From an uncultured Subdoligranulum sp. (GTDB taxonomy: Bacteria > Bacillota > Clostridia > Oscillospirales > Ruminococcaceae): a stretch of DNA of 64,000 nt. The translations under genes and the position numbers were made by a program. The stretch covers positions 25,401 through 89,400 of the forward strand of contig CAJFFY010000006.1 in NCBI GenBank assembly GCA_904374465.1, written 5' to 3'. The notes beneath the pieces were generated by a model. That model worked only from the letters and a program-made list of their open reading frames with translations, made no database searches and was not told the DNA's origin. Shown here piece after piece: positions 8,684 to 17,839 of the stretch. How positions within the stretch are numbered: the first letter of the stretch is position 1; each line of letters begins with the position of its first letter.

Positions 8684-9436
8684 GTGAATAAATTCGAAGT
8701 CAAAAACATGGACCTGTACTACGGCAGTTTCCATGCACTGAAAGATATCAACATTTCCATCCCCGAAAAAGAGATCACCGCCTTCATCGGCCCTTCGGGC
8801 TGCGGCAAATCCACCTTTCTGAAAAGCCTGAACCGGATGAACGACCTGGTGGAAGGGTGCCGCATCTCCGGCGACATCCTGCTGGACGGCGTGGATATCT
8901 ACAAGGACAAGATGGACGTCAACGTGCTGCGCAAGCGGGTGGGCATGGTCTTCCAGAAGCCCAACCCCTTCCCCATGTCCATCTATGACAACATCGCCTA
9001 CGGTCCGCGTACCCACGGCATCCACAACAAGGCCCAGCTGGACGAAATCGTTGAGCGCTCCCTGCGCGGCGCCGCCATCTGGGACGAGGTGAAGGACCGG
9101 CTGAACAAGAGCGCCCTGGGCATGTCGGGCGGCCAGCAGCAGCGCCTTTGCATCGCCCGCGCCCTGGCCGTGGAGCCGGAGGTGCTGCTCATGGACGAAC
9201 CCACCAGCGCCCTGGACCCCATCTCCACCTCCAAGGTGGAGGAGCTGGCCATGGACCTCAAACAGAACTACACCATCATCATGGTCACCCACAACATGCA
9301 GCAGGCTGCCCGTATTTCCGACAAGACCGCCTTCTTCCTGCTGGGCGAACTGGTGGAGATGGGCCCCACCGAGAGCGTCTTTGCGACGCCCGTGGACAAA
9401 CGTACCGAAGATTACATCTCCGGCCGCTTCGGTTGA
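8684..9436 (+). CDS. pstB: Phosphate ABC transporter ATPase PstB
   Basis: 250 residues from GTG ([14 protein letters not shown]); GAGGGG stands eight bases before it, so this start is preferred to the in-frame TTG at 8663. Walker A is GPSGCGKST, the signature is MSGGQQQR, Walker B is [13 protein letters not shown], and the switch His is in MVTHNMQQ. Length equals the family norm. It powers phosphate import through PstCA. Confidence 0.96.
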   Translation: MNKFEVKNMDLYYGSFHALKDINISIPEKEITAFIGPSGCGKSTFLKSLNRMNDLVEGCRISGDILLDGVDIYKDKMDVNVLRKRVGMVFQKPNPFPMSIYDNIAYGPRTHGIHNKAQLDEIVERSLRGAAIWDEVKDRLNKSALGMSGGQQQRLCIARALAVEPEVLLMDEPTSALDPISTSKVEELAMDLKQNYTIIMVTHNMQQAARISDKTAFFLLGELVEMGPTESVFATPVDKRTEDYISGRFG

Positions 9437-9451
9437 TGGAAGGAGAAGATT

Positions 9452-10138
9452 ATGGCTTTTACAATGCCCTACAGCAGCCGCAAGGTGTACGATGCCGAGC
9501 TCATGCAGCTGGACACCATGCTGGCCCGGATGGGCCACGCCGCCGGCGGCTCCATCGAAAGCGCCATGCGCGCTTTGCGCACCGGCGACATTGAACTGGC
9601 CCGCAGCGTCATTGCCCGGGACAGCGAGATTGACGCCGCCGAGCATGAGATTGAACACCGCTGCCTGTCGCTGTTCTTGCGCCAGCAGCCGGTGGCGGGC
9701 GACCTGCGCAAGGTGTCCACCGCCCTGAAAATGGTCACCGATATCGAGCGCATTGCCGACCAGGCCAGCGATATTGCCGAGATCACCCTGCACCTGCACC
9801 CCGAAGGGGCCCGCACGGTGGGCGTGATGGAGGACCTGGACAAGATGGGCGAAGTGGCCCTGCATATGGTCAAGGACGCCATTGCCGCCTATGTGCAGGT
9901 GGATCTGTCCATGGCCGCCCAGGTCATTGCCAAGGACGACGACTGCGACGCCATGTTCAGCAAGATCAGCACCGAGATTGCCCAGTACATTGCGGCCCAT
10001 CCCACCGATGCCGAAACCGCGCTGGACCTGTTCATGATCAGCAAGTATCTGGAACGCCTGGGCGACCACGCCGTCAATGTGGCCGAATGGGTGGAGTTCC
10101 TCAAGACCGGCGTGCACAAGGCGCGCAAGATCGTCTGA
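9452..10138 (+). CDS. phoU: Phosphate transport regulator PhoU
   Basis: 228 residues, all helical, with two PhoU repeats; the characteristic metal-site segments are TDIERIADQASDIAEI and SKYLERLGDHAVNVAEW. PhoU links the Pst transporter to the PhoR kinase and represses the regulon when phosphate is plentiful. It starts 15 bp after pstB with AAGGAGAAG before the ATG. Last gene of the operon. Confidence 0.95.
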   Translation: MAFTMPYSSRKVYDAELMQLDTMLARMGHAAGGSIESAMRALRTGDIELARSVIARDSEIDAAEHEIEHRCLSLFLRQQPVAGDLRKVSTALKMVTDIERIADQASDIAEITLHLHPEGARTVGVMEDLDKMGEVALHMVKDAIAAYVQVDLSMAAQVIAKDDDCDAMFSKISTEIAQYIAAHPTDAETALDLFMISKYLERLGDHAVNVAEWVEFLKTGVHKARKIV

Positions 10139-10186
10139 TTTCCGGCGACGCTTTACCAAACCATTCCCTTATTTTCCTATACCACC

Positions 10187-10220
10187 AAAACGGGGTCTGT
10201 CTTCGGGCAGGCCCCGTTTT
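10187..10220 (+). terminator. Terminator after phoU
   Basis: AAAACGGGGTCTG pairs with CAGGCCCCGTTTT around the loop TCTTCGGG, and the stem ends in TTTT. The A/T-symmetric stem could act in both directions. Confidence 0.85.
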
Positions 10221-10272
10221 GGCATGCCCGGCCGGGTCAACCCCCGCAGCAGAAATTGTGGGCAAAGGACGG

Positions 10273-10301
10273 TTGATTCCTGGGGCCGGCTGCGGTACAA
10301 T
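10273..10301 (+). promoter_or_regulatory. Promoter of the NUDIX gene
   Basis: TTGATT (10273-10278), a 17-bp spacer and TACAAT (10296-10301), 39 bp before the start codon. Confidence 0.7.
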
Positions 10302-10340
10302 AGGGGCATAGTCAATTCCACCCGCAAAGGAGTGCATCTC

Positions 10341-10886
10341 ATGCCCCATACCGAAACCATGCTGGAAAGCAAGGAAATTTTTAAAGGAAGAGTCATCCGT
10401 GTGACGCTGGACACCGTCCGGCTGGAAAACGGCAACACCAGCACCCGCGAAGTGGTGCACCACCACGGCGGCGCCTGCATCCTGCCCGTGGACGGGGACG
10501 GCAACGTGTACATGGTCCGCCAGTTCCGCTACGCCATGGGGGAGGAAATCTGGGAACTGCCCGCCGGCAAGCTGGAAGCGGGGGAGGATCCCTTCGAGGC
10601 CGCCCAGCGCGAACTGGGCGAGGAGTGCGGCCTGACCGCCGACCACTTCACCGACCTGGGGGTGGTGTACGCCACCGTGGGCTATGACAGCGAAAAAATC
10701 TACGTCTGGGCCGCCACCGGGCTGCATCCCGTGGCGCAGCATCTGGACCCCGACGAGTTCCTGGACGTGGTCAAGATGCCCTTTGACAAGGCCCTGGGCA
10801 TGGTGCTGGACGGCACCATCCGGGATTCCAAGACCCAGGTGGGCCTGATGAAATACGCGCTGCTGCGCCAGAAGCAGGGTGAGTAA
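10341..10886 (+). CDS. NUDIX hydrolase, ADP-ribose pyrophosphatase type
   Basis: 181 residues. The NUDIX box is at about residues 74-96: GKLEAGEDPFEAAQRE followed by LGEECGL, with all catalytic Glu and Arg residues kept. The flanks (TREVVHHHGGACILPV, RQFRYAMGEEIWELPAGK) match the NudF/YqkG group that splits ADP-ribose into AMP and ribose-5-phosphate. The start follows AAAGGAG. It overlaps the next gene by 8 bp. Confidence 0.9.
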   Translation: MPHTETMLESKEIFKGRVIRVTLDTVRLENGNTSTREVVHHHGGACILPVDGDGNVYMVRQFRYAMGEEIWELPAGKLEAGEDPFEAAQRELGEECGLTADHFTDLGVVYATVGYDSEKIYVWAATGLHPVAQHLDPDEFLDVVKMPFDKALGMVLDGTIRDSKTQVGLMKYALLRQKQGE

Positions 10887-11565
10887 CCCCGAAATCCTGG
10901 ACCATGGCACCCGGGTGTACACGGCGCCGGGGGCTACCTTCGGCACCGACGCGCTGCTGCTGGCCCGGTTTGCCAGGCCCCGCCCCGGGGAACGGGCGCT
11001 GGACCTGTGCAGCGGCTGCGGCATTGTGGCGCTGGTCTGGCATGACGAGGGTCACCGGGGCCCCTGCACGGCGGTGGAACTGGACCCCGACGCCAGCGCC
11101 CTGTGCGCCGCGGCCGTCCGGGACAACGACGCCGGGCACATCACGCCGCTGTGCGCCGACCTGCGGGATTTCTGCCGGGCCGGACCGGAACAGGGCGGGT
11201 ATGATTTTGCCGCCTGCAACCCTCCCTACTTTGCCGCCGGCCCCCGCAGCCCCGACACCCGGCGGGCCACCGCCCGCCACACCGACAGCTGTACCCTGGC
11301 CGACGCGGTACAGGCGGCGGCCCGGGCTCTGCGGGAAGGCGGACGCTTTGTGCTGTGCCACCGCCCCGACCAGCTGGCCGAGGTGCTGTGCACCCTGCGC
11401 GCCGCCCGGCTGGAACCCAAACGGCTGGCCTTTGTGCGCCAGCGCGCCGGCAGCATTCCCGGGCTGTTCCTGGTGGAAGCCCAGAAGGGCCGCCGCCCCG
11501 GACTGCGCCTGGAGGCGGACCTGCTCATCGAGACCGGCGCTGCCCGGTACGGAAAACAAGAATAA
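10879..11565 (+). CDS. tRNA1(Val) A37 N6-methyltransferase-like (TrmN6/YfiC family)
   Basis: 228 residues from a GTG that overlaps the NUDIX gene. A SAM-binding Rossmann fold shows ALDLCSGCGIVALVW (motif I) and the adenine-N6 methyltransferase motif NPPYF (about residues 113-117). The N-terminus HGTRVYTAPGATFGTDALLLARF is typical of the TrmN6 family, which methylates the adenine next to the anticodon. Other N6-adenine methylases share NPPY, so the exact target is inferred. Confidence 0.82.
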   Translation: MSNPEILDHGTRVYTAPGATFGTDALLLARFARPRPGERALDLCSGCGIVALVWHDEGHRGPCTAVELDPDASALCAAAVRDNDAGHITPLCADLRDFCRAGPEQGGYDFAACNPPYFAAGPRSPDTRRATARHTDSCTLADAVQAAARALREGGRFVLCHRPDQLAEVLCTLRAARLEPKRLAFVRQRAGSIPGLFLVEAQKGRRPGLRLEADLLIETGAARYGKQE

Positions 11566-11577
11566 GGAGAAAACAAC

Positions 11578-12357
11578 ATGCCGCTGTTCAATATGCATTA
11601 CGACCGCCCGGGTCCGGGCGTCAACCCCGATACCCCCCGCAAGAAGGGGGCGGCCCGCTTCATTGAGGTGCTGGGCCGGGATGTGAGTTCCTTCTGGCTG
11701 GCCAGCTTCCTGGCGGTGGTCAGCGCCCTGCCCTTCGCCCTGGGGGTTTGGTTCTCGGTGGAAACCCACGCCATTCTGCCCATGCTGGTGGCGGGGGTTC
11801 TGGGCGGCATGATCGCCGCGCCCCAGCTCTGCGGTCTGCAGGACACCATTCTGCGCAGCCTGCGGGATGAACCCGGCTACTGGTGGGTGACCTACCGCCG
11901 CGCCTGGAAGCGCAACGCCAAGGCGTCGCTGCTGCCCGGAGCCCTGGGGGGCGTACTGCTGGCCACCCAGATCTTCTCGGCCCTGCATCTGAGTACCACC
12001 CAAAGCTCCCTGATGCCGGTGGCGCTGCTGGTGGGGGGCATCCTGCTGGCGGGGCTGGCCCAGTACATCTTTGCCCAGGTGGCCCTGCTGGATATGTCCT
12101 TCGGCGGCATCGTCAAAAACGCCGTCTTCCTGTTCCTGGGGTATCTGCCCCGCACCCTGCTGGGGGTGGTGTGGCAGCTGCTCTACTGGGGCGCGGTGGC
12201 GCTGTTCTGGCCCATCAGCTCTTTTGTGGTCATCATTGCGGGATTCTGGCTGCCGTCGCTGCTCAGCCTGATGGCCATTTACCCTGCCTTGGACAAGAGT
12301 TTCCATATCGAGGAAACCATCAAAAAAATGCGTGAGAAGGACCTTCAGGAACCGTGA
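11578..12357 (+). CDS. Integral membrane protein, possibly DUF624/YesL-like
   Basis: 259 residues with about six hydrophobic helices (near 39-60, 63-85, 118-140, 143-165, 178-200, 205-230) and a cytoplasmic loop RSLRDEPGYWWVTYRRAWKR. The loop with Arg/Trp and the order of helices recall the YesL/DUF624 family, whose function is not well known; the match is loose. It follows the methyltransferase by 12 bp with AAGGAG before the start and ends just before a very strong terminator. Confidence 0.6.
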   Translation: MPLFNMHYDRPGPGVNPDTPRKKGAARFIEVLGRDVSSFWLASFLAVVSALPFALGVWFSVETHAILPMLVAGVLGGMIAAPQLCGLQDTILRSLRDEPGYWWVTYRRAWKRNAKASLLPGALGGVLLATQIFSALHLSTTQSSLMPVALLVGGILLAGLAQYIFAQVALLDMSFGGIVKNAVFLFLGYLPRTLLGVVWQLLYWGAVALFWPISSFVVIIAGFWLPSLLSLMAIYPALDKSFHIEETIKKMREKDLQEP

Positions 12358-12362
12358 TTCCG

Positions 12363-12398
12363 GCCGGGGCCCCGCCTGCTGCGGGGCCCCGGCTTTTT
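12363..12398 (+). terminator. Strong terminator before the glycan locus
   Basis: A perfect 13-bp stem, GCCGGGGCCCCGC with GCGGGGCCCCGGC, has the loop CTGCT and is followed by TTTTT. Confidence 0.95.
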
Positions 12399-12409
12399 GC
12401 CGCCCTGCC

Positions 12410-12438
12410 TTGCGCCGGTTCCCCAAAAAGGGTATAAT
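12410..12438 (+). promoter_or_regulatory. Promoter of the surface-glycan operon
   Basis: TTGCGC (12410-12415), a 17-bp spacer and TATAAT (12433-12438). It lies 41 bp before the first glycosyltransferase and is the only clear promoter seen ahead of the next ten genes. Confidence 0.75.
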
Positions 12439-12479
12439 AGCAAAATAGGTGAACTCTATCCAAAAGGGGGCAAAACGGC

Positions 12480-13643
12480 ATGAACATTCTGCTGGTACAC
12501 TGTCATTACCGGCTGCCCGGCGGGGAGGATGCCGTCTTTGCCGCCGAGCGCGCCCTGCTGGAACGGCACGGCCACCGGGTGGTGGTCTATGAGCGCAGCA
12601 ACGAGGAAGCAGCCCACGGCATGGCCAAGGCACTGTTGCCGCTGCGCGCGGTCTGGAACGGCGCCGCCGCCCGGGAGGTAGCCGACCTGATCCGGCGGGA
12701 GCACATCGAAGCCGTGCACATCCACAACACGCTGCTGCTGCTCAGCCCCGCCGTGGTGCGGGCGGCCAAAGGCACCGGCGTGCCGGTGGTGCAGTCGCTG
12801 CACAACTTCCGGCTGTTCTGTCCCAACGGTATCCTGCTGCGGGACGGCACCGTCTGCGAGGACTGCCCCCACCACGGGCTTTCCTGCGCGCTGCGTCACC
12901 GGTGCTACCGGGGCAGCCTGGTGCAGACCGCCGTGGTGGCGGCCGCCTACGCTTTGCACCGCCGCCTGGGCACCTGGCGGGGGGTCACGATGGTGGCCCT
13001 GACGGAATTCGACCGCCGCAAACTGATGGAATTCAACCACGAGCGCCCCACCTTTGATGCGGACCGGCTGGTGGTTAAACCCAACCCGGTGCACGTTCCC
13101 CCGGTGGAAGTGCTGCCCTGGGCGCAGCGCAAACCCCAGATGCTGTTTGCCGGCCGCCTGGAGGAGCTCAAGGGCCTGCGGGTGGTGCTGGAGGCCTGGC
13201 AGCAGCTGGGCGAAGCGGCCCCCGACCTGCTGGTGGCGGGGGAGGGGCCCCTGGGGGACTGGGCCCGGGCGACCGCCGGGCCCAAGGTGCGCTTTCTGGG
13301 CCAGCTGCCCCCCGACGAACTGCACCGCCATATGGCCGAAAGCCGAGCGGTCGTCGCCGCCAGCCTTTGTTACGAGAGCTTTGCCCTGGTGCCGGCGGAA
13401 GCCCACACCCTGGGTACGCCGGTGCTGGCCAGTGACCTGGGCAACGTGGGGGCGTCGGTGCGGCAGGGCATCGACGGACTGCGCTTTGCCCCCGGCAACG
13501 CCAAGGCCCTGGCCGGGGCGGTGCAGGCGCTGTCCGCCATGCAGTTTGACTGCGCGGCCATTGCCGCCGCGGCCCGCCGTACCTACGACGAAGAAGAAAA
13601 CTACCGCACCCTGCTGCGTCTGTATAAAAAGGAAAGAACATGA
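12480..13643 (+). CDS. Glycosyltransferase family 4
   Basis: 387 residues, GT-B fold. The N-terminal domain starts MNILLVHCHYRLPGGEDAV and contains a cysteine-rich stretch (LFCPNG, CEDCPHHGLSC, RHRCYRG; about residues 119-142) common in one group of GT4 enzymes. The C-terminal domain has LLFAGRLEELKGL and the nucleotide-sugar site ALVPAEAHTLGTPVLASDLG. It adds a sugar to the growing glycan in the cytoplasm; donor and acceptor cannot be read. Its stop overlaps the next start (ATGA). Confidence 0.88.
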   Translation: MNILLVHCHYRLPGGEDAVFAAERALLERHGHRVVVYERSNEEAAHGMAKALLPLRAVWNGAAAREVADLIRREHIEAVHIHNTLLLLSPAVVRAAKGTGVPVVQSLHNFRLFCPNGILLRDGTVCEDCPHHGLSCALRHRCYRGSLVQTAVVAAAYALHRRLGTWRGVTMVALTEFDRRKLMEFNHERPTFDADRLVVKPNPVHVPPVEVLPWAQRKPQMLFAGRLEELKGLRVVLEAWQQLGEAAPDLLVAGEGPLGDWARATAGPKVRFLGQLPPDELHRHMAESRAVVAASLCYESFALVPAEAHTLGTPVLASDLGNVGASVRQGIDGLRFAPGNAKALAGAVQALSAMQFDCAAIAAAARRTYDEEENYRTLLRLYKKERT

Positions 13644-14617
13644 ATCAACTCTACCGCGCCCTGCATATGCCGCCCGGACGGCTTTTCCGCAAGCTGACGG
13701 GCGAAAAGGAAATCTATACCATCGCCGTGCGCCCGCTGCCCACGGCGGAAGGCACCGACCCGCTGCCCGCCCTGGGGGCGGGCCCCTACACTCCGCTGCC
13801 CGGACGGACGGGGTTCTGGTATGCCGACCCGCTGCTGTACCGCCGGAGCGGTACCCGGTATCTCTTTGCCGAGGCCATGGACCTTTCCGCCGGCAAGGGC
13901 CGCATCGAGGTATGCACCCTGGCCGATGACGGTACGGCGGGGGACTGGCAGGTGGCCCTGGAGGAGTCCTTCCACCTGTCTTTCCCCACGGTGTTTGACT
14001 GGAACGGCGAAACCTGGATGATTCCCGAAACCGGCAGCGACCACAGCCTGCGGCTCTACCGCTGCCGGGAATTCCCCACCGGGTGGGAACTGGTGCAGCG
14101 GTTTGCGGTGGACGGGGAACTGTGCGATACCATTCTGGTGGACCGCACGCAGTCGGCGCTGACCCTGCTTTGCAGCGAAACCAAGCCGGACAACCAGCTG
14201 TTTGTGCGGTACCGGCGTTTTACGCTGTGCAAAGCCGAGGAACCGGGCGAGCCGTTGCCCGGCACCGAGCCGCCGGAACCCACCGGCGAACCCTTCGAGC
14301 TGCTGCCCGACGAGGCCTTCAACCTGCAGCACCGGGACTTTGACCTGACCAGCCGCAACGCGGGGCCGCTGTTTCTGCTGGGAGAGCAGGTCATCCATCC
14401 CACCCAGGTCAGCACCAAGGTGGATTACGGTGTCTATCTGCAGTTTTCGGCCCGGCGGGGCAATTCCCAGGTACCGCTGTGTGCCGCCATGCCCCAGTCG
14501 GTCCGCATTGCGGGGTTGGACCCCGCCGACGTGATCGGCATCCATACCTATTGCCGCGATGATGTGCTGGAAATCATCGACGGGCGTTATCTGACCAAGG
14601 TGAAAACGGACGCATGA
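13640..14617 (+). CDS. Beta-propeller protein like the N-terminal domain of GINT1-type transferases
   Basis: 325 residues. No signal peptide or GT motif. Repeated blades are suggested by FWYADPLLYRRSGTRYLFAE, HLSFPTVFDWNGETWMIPE and RLYRCREFPTGWELV, which match the five-bladed propeller domain found at the N-terminus of plant glucosamine inositolphosphorylceramide transferase 1 and in many bacterial polysaccharide loci. The active role there is unproven; binding or hydrolysis/transfer of a sugar is possible. It sits between two GT4 genes with 4-bp overlaps on both sides. Confidence 0.65.
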   Translation: MNQLYRALHMPPGRLFRKLTGEKEIYTIAVRPLPTAEGTDPLPALGAGPYTPLPGRTGFWYADPLLYRRSGTRYLFAEAMDLSAGKGRIEVCTLADDGTAGDWQVALEESFHLSFPTVFDWNGETWMIPETGSDHSLRLYRCREFPTGWELVQRFAVDGELCDTILVDRTQSALTLLCSETKPDNQLFVRYRRFTLCKAEEPGEPLPGTEPPEPTGEPFELLPDEAFNLQHRDFDLTSRNAGPLFLLGEQVIHPTQVSTKVDYGVYLQFSARRGNSQVPLCAAMPQSVRIAGLDPADVIGIHTYCRDDVLEIIDGRYLTKVKTDA

Positions 14618-15735
14618 AAACCATCGCCATTCCGCAGTTCTACTGCGGACCTTCGGGCCGCAAAGGCCTGTACAACCGGCAGGAGGTGGGCCTGGCCCGC
14701 GCCTTTGCGGCGCTGGGGGCCCGGGGCATTGTGCTCTATCCCGCCCCGGACGCCGCCGCCCCCACGGTGGAGGAACCGGAACCCAACGTGAAAATCTACT
14801 ACCTGCCGGTGCGGGCCCTGGGATCCCAGGCCTTTTTCAAAAGCTGGCAGGTCTTGCTGGATGAGCGGGTGGACGCCGTCCATGTGATGGGGGACAACTC
14901 CCCCGGGGTGCCCGCCCTCTACCGCTTTTGCCGGCGGCACGGCATCCTGTTTTACAGCCAGCTGGGGGCGCTGAAAAGCGCTTCCCCCCACAAAGCGGTG
15001 CGCCTTGTTATGGACCTTTTGCTGCGGCGCAACCTGGCTGTCTACAAAAAAACGCCCACCTACGCCAAAACACCCGCTGTGGCCGCCGAGCTGGAAAGCC
15101 TGGGCGTGCCCTGTGCCGGGTTGATGCCGGTGGGGCTGGACACGGCCATCATCCCCGACGTACCCGCCGAAAAGCCCAAGCTGCGGGGCGCCGTGGGCCT
15201 GGACCGGGACGCGAAAATCCTGATTTTTGTGGGCCGACTGGACCCCTACAAGCGGCCGCTGGACCTGGTGCCGCTGCTGCAGGCGGCGCCGGGTTGGCAG
15301 GCGGTCATCATCGGGCAGGGCAGTCAGGGCGACGCCCTGCGTGACGCCCTGGCCCGGGCGGGCCTGCTGGACCGCTGCCGGCTGATTCCCCAGCTGCCCA
15401 ACACGGCGGTGCATGTCTACTACCATGCCTGCGACGCCTTCGTGAACCTCAACGACCAGGAAATCTTTGGCATGAGCCTGCTGGAAGCCATGTATGCGGG
15501 CTGCCCGCCGGTGGCCCGCCATGCGCCGGGGCCGGACCTCATCATCGAGGACGGGGTCAGCGGGATTCTGTGCGACGATGTGGCGGCGATGGCTGCCGCC
15601 CTGGACCGGGTGGACGACATCATGGGGGCCGCCGCCCAGAAGCGAATCAACGAACATTTTCTGTGGCAGAACAGCGCCGAGGTGGCGCTGGCGCTGCTGC
15701 CCAACAAGCGGGAGGCCGCCCATGGACAACGATAA
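14614..15735 (+). CDS. Glycosyltransferase family 4
   Basis: 373 residues, GT-B fold. The start MKTIAIPQFYCGPSGRKGLYN overlaps the gene before. The donor-binding half shows ILIFVGRLDPYKRPLDLVPLL, then NDQEIFGMSLLEAMYAGCPPVA with the family's E-x7-E arrangement and IIEDGVSGILC. It transfers a sugar from a nucleotide donor; specificity unknown. It overlaps the next gene by 14 bp. Confidence 0.9.
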   Translation: MKTIAIPQFYCGPSGRKGLYNRQEVGLARAFAALGARGIVLYPAPDAAAPTVEEPEPNVKIYYLPVRALGSQAFFKSWQVLLDERVDAVHVMGDNSPGVPALYRFCRRHGILFYSQLGALKSASPHKAVRLVMDLLLRRNLAVYKKTPTYAKTPAVAAELESLGVPCAGLMPVGLDTAIIPDVPAEKPKLRGAVGLDRDAKILIFVGRLDPYKRPLDLVPLLQAAPGWQAVIIGQGSQGDALRDALARAGLLDRCRLIPQLPNTAVHVYYHACDAFVNLNDQEIFGMSLLEAMYAGCPPVARHAPGPDLIIEDGVSGILCDDVAAMAAALDRVDDIMGAAAQKRINEHFLWQNSAEVALALLPNKREAAHGQR

Positions 15736-16627
15736 CGCCCTGCTGGAAACCGCCCGCAATCTGTACAAAGGGTTGCGGTTCGGCATCAAATATCGCGGCG
15801 TCAAGGTGCTGCAAGCCCAGGCCGGCAACGATCTGGCCCGGGCGGCCGTGCAGCGGGGCGGGCCGTTCCTGTTTGCCCGCTGCGGCGCCACCGAGATGCG
15901 CACCGTGGCCGACTACCGTCACAACGGCGGCCATTTTACCGACCGCACCCGGCAGGATATTCAGAATCTGTCGGGAGTGTTCCCCACCGACGACGACACG
16001 CTGGGCCGCTTCTGCGATTTGTACGTAGCCTGCGCCCAGAGCGCCGATCTGTTGGCGCTGTGGGATGTGGGGGATGAGCGGGAGGTCATCCGGGGCTGCC
16101 AGGGGACCCTTTTCACTCAGCTGCGGGCGCTGGAACCCTACTACCACGCCCACCCCTGGAGTGCGGCGCTGGCCGGCAAAAAGGTGCTGGTGGTCCATCC
16201 TTTTAAAGAAACCATCCTGCGCCAGTATGCCCGGCGGGAACAGCTGTTCCCCGGCACCGACATCCTGCCGGCCTTCGCCAGCCTGACCGTGGTCCAGGCT
16301 GTGCAGGGGCTGGCCGGGCAACAGACCGACTATGCCAGCTGGTTTGACGCCCTGGCCGCCACGCAGGCGGAGATGGACGCCGCCGACTACGAGGTGGCCA
16401 TCATCGGGGCGGGGGCCTACGGTCTGCCGCTGGCTGCCCACGCCCGGGACACCGGCCACACGGCCATCCAGATGAGCGGCGCCACCCAGCTGCTGTTCGG
16501 CATACGGGGCAAGCGGTGGGACGACCACCCGGTCATCTCGAAACTGTACAACGACGCCTGGGTGCGCCCCGCCCCCGAGGAGGGAATCTCCCACCGGGAA
16601 ACGGTAGAGGGTGGCAGTTACTGGTAA
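15722..16627 (+). CDS. Polysaccharide-locus protein, possible GT-D-fold glycosyltransferase
   Basis: 301 residues from MDNDNALLETARNLYKG; an earlier in-frame start would lie inside the preceding gene. The segment FLFARCGATEMRTV resembles the F-x-R-x-G-x-x-E motif at the nucleotide-sugar site of GT-D/DUF1792 enzymes, though Asp is replaced (GAT rather than GDG). The C-terminus AIIGAGAYGLPLAAHARDTG ... GATQLLFGIRGKRWD ... VEGGSYW belongs to a conserved family I have seen only in surface-polysaccharide loci. Enzymatic role is inference. Confidence 0.6.
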   Translation: MDNDNALLETARNLYKGLRFGIKYRGVKVLQAQAGNDLARAAVQRGGPFLFARCGATEMRTVADYRHNGGHFTDRTRQDIQNLSGVFPTDDDTLGRFCDLYVACAQSADLLALWDVGDEREVIRGCQGTLFTQLRALEPYYHAHPWSAALAGKKVLVVHPFKETILRQYARREQLFPGTDILPAFASLTVVQAVQGLAGQQTDYASWFDALAATQAEMDAADYEVAIIGAGAYGLPLAAHARDTGHTAIQMSGATQLLFGIRGKRWDDHPVISKLYNDAWVRPAPEEGISHRETVEGGSYW

Positions 16628-16667
16628 ACCAGCAGGTGCGCGTTGCCGTGCCGCCCTTGTGATTCGG

Positions 16668-16705
16668 TTTGGAGTTTCTTCGGTTCCTTCTTTGCAAAGA
16701 AGGAA
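16668..16705. repeat. 38-bp palindromic intergenic repeat, copy 1
   Basis: Consists of TTTGGAGTTTCTTCGG followed by a perfect 22-bp palindrome whose left arm is TTCCTTCTTTG (16684-16705). A copy with one base change lies at 40299-40336. Here it sits in the 105-bp gap before a GT4 gene; it may fold as a hairpin in the operon mRNA. Confidence 0.85.
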
Positions 16706-16732
16706 CAAACGAACGAACAGAAAGGTTTTGCC

Positions 16733-17839
16733 ATGCGTATTCTGATGATCAGCAACCACCTGGGGGTACAAAGCGGTGTACAGCGGTATGTGCAGAACCT
16801 GCTTTTGCACCTGGACACCGACCGGTACCGGGTGGACCTGTTTGTGGGGCAGTGCCCGCCCGACCAGGCCAGCACCGCCCCCGCGCTGGAAGCCCACGGG
16901 GTGCGCATTTTGGCGGTACCCGACCACAAAAAGGACCGCATCCGGGCGCTGTGGCGGCATCTGTGCACCCATAAGGAGTACGACATCATCCATTACCACA
17001 CGGCCAGCAAGATCGGCGCGCCGGTCTGCGCCATGATGCGCCTGCTCTGCCCCCGGGCCAAAATCATCGTCCACAGCCACATCGTCTACCCGCCCATGAC
17101 GCTCACCTGGCGGGTGGCCCACGGGGTATACCAGCTCTTTGCCGACTATTTCCTGGGCTGCGGCGTAGCGGCCGGACGGTTTGTCTTCGGGGATCACATC
17201 GACCGCAAACCCAATTTCGCCGTGGCCTGCAATGCCGTGGACCGGGGTCGTTTTCACCCCGACGCCGCGGCCCGGGCCGCCACCCGGGCGCGGTACGGCA
17301 TTGCCGATACCGACCGGCTGGCCGGGTTCGTGGGACGGCTCAACCACCAGAAAAACCCGCTCTTCCTTATGGAGGTCTTTGCGGCGCTGGCCGCCACCGA
17401 CTCCGCCTGGAAACTGCTGCTGGTGGGCACCGGCGAGATGGAGGGCGCCATGCGGGACGCCGCCGCCCGGCACGGTCTTGCCGACCGGGTGATTTTTGCC
17501 GGGGTGCAGAGCGATGTGCCCGCCTACATGAACGCCTTTGACCTGTTTTTGCTGCCCAGTAACTTTGAGGGCAGCCCCGTCACCCTGGTGGAAGCCCAGG
17601 GCTGCGGGGTGCCCTGCCTGGCCTCCACCAACGTGCCGGACGACGGCGCCGTCACCGACCTGGTGCATTTTCTGCCGCTGGACGCGCCGCTGACTGACTG
17701 GGCGGCCACCGCGGTGCGCATCGCCGGGCGGGGGGACCACGGCGACCACTGGGCGCAGCTGTCCGCCGCCGGGTATGAACTGCAGATTGCCGCCGAGCGG
17801 ATGGCACAACTCTACGACCGACTGGGGGAACACCGATGA
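16733..17839 (+). CDS. Glycosyltransferase family 4
   Basis: 368 residues from MRILMISNHLGVQSGVQRYV; the longer in-frame reading back to 16643 passes through the palindromic repeat and is rejected, and GAAAGG precedes this ATG. The GT-B C-terminal half contains LAGFVGRLNHQKNPLFLMEVF and FLLPSNFEGSPVTLVEAQGCGVPCLAS. The N-terminal half has a HYHTASKIGAPV segment typical of capsular GT4 enzymes. Overlaps the fucosyltransferase by 4 bp. Confidence 0.9.
   Translation: MRILMISNHLGVQSGVQRYVQNLLLHLDTDRYRVDLFVGQCPPDQASTAPALEAHGVRILAVPDHKKDRIRALWRHLCTHKEYDIIHYHTASKIGAPVCAMMRLLCPRAKIIVHSHIVYPPMTLTWRVAHGVYQLFADYFLGCGVAAGRFVFGDHIDRKPNFAVACNAVDRGRFHPDAAARAATRARYGIADTDRLAGFVGRLNHQKNPLFLMEVFAALAATDSAWKLLLVGTGEMEGAMRDAAARHGLADRVIFAGVQSDVPAYMNAFDLFLLPSNFEGSPVTLVEAQGCGVPCLASTNVPDDGAVTDLVHFLPLDAPLTDWAATAVRIAGRGDHGDHWAQLSAAGYELQIAAERMAQLYDRLGEHR

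Noticed and set aside
16643..16732. N-terminal extension of the GT4 gene (reads SFFGSFFAKKE)
   Set aside because: It is translated palindromic repeat. The true start has a ribosome site and the normal GT4 N-terminus.
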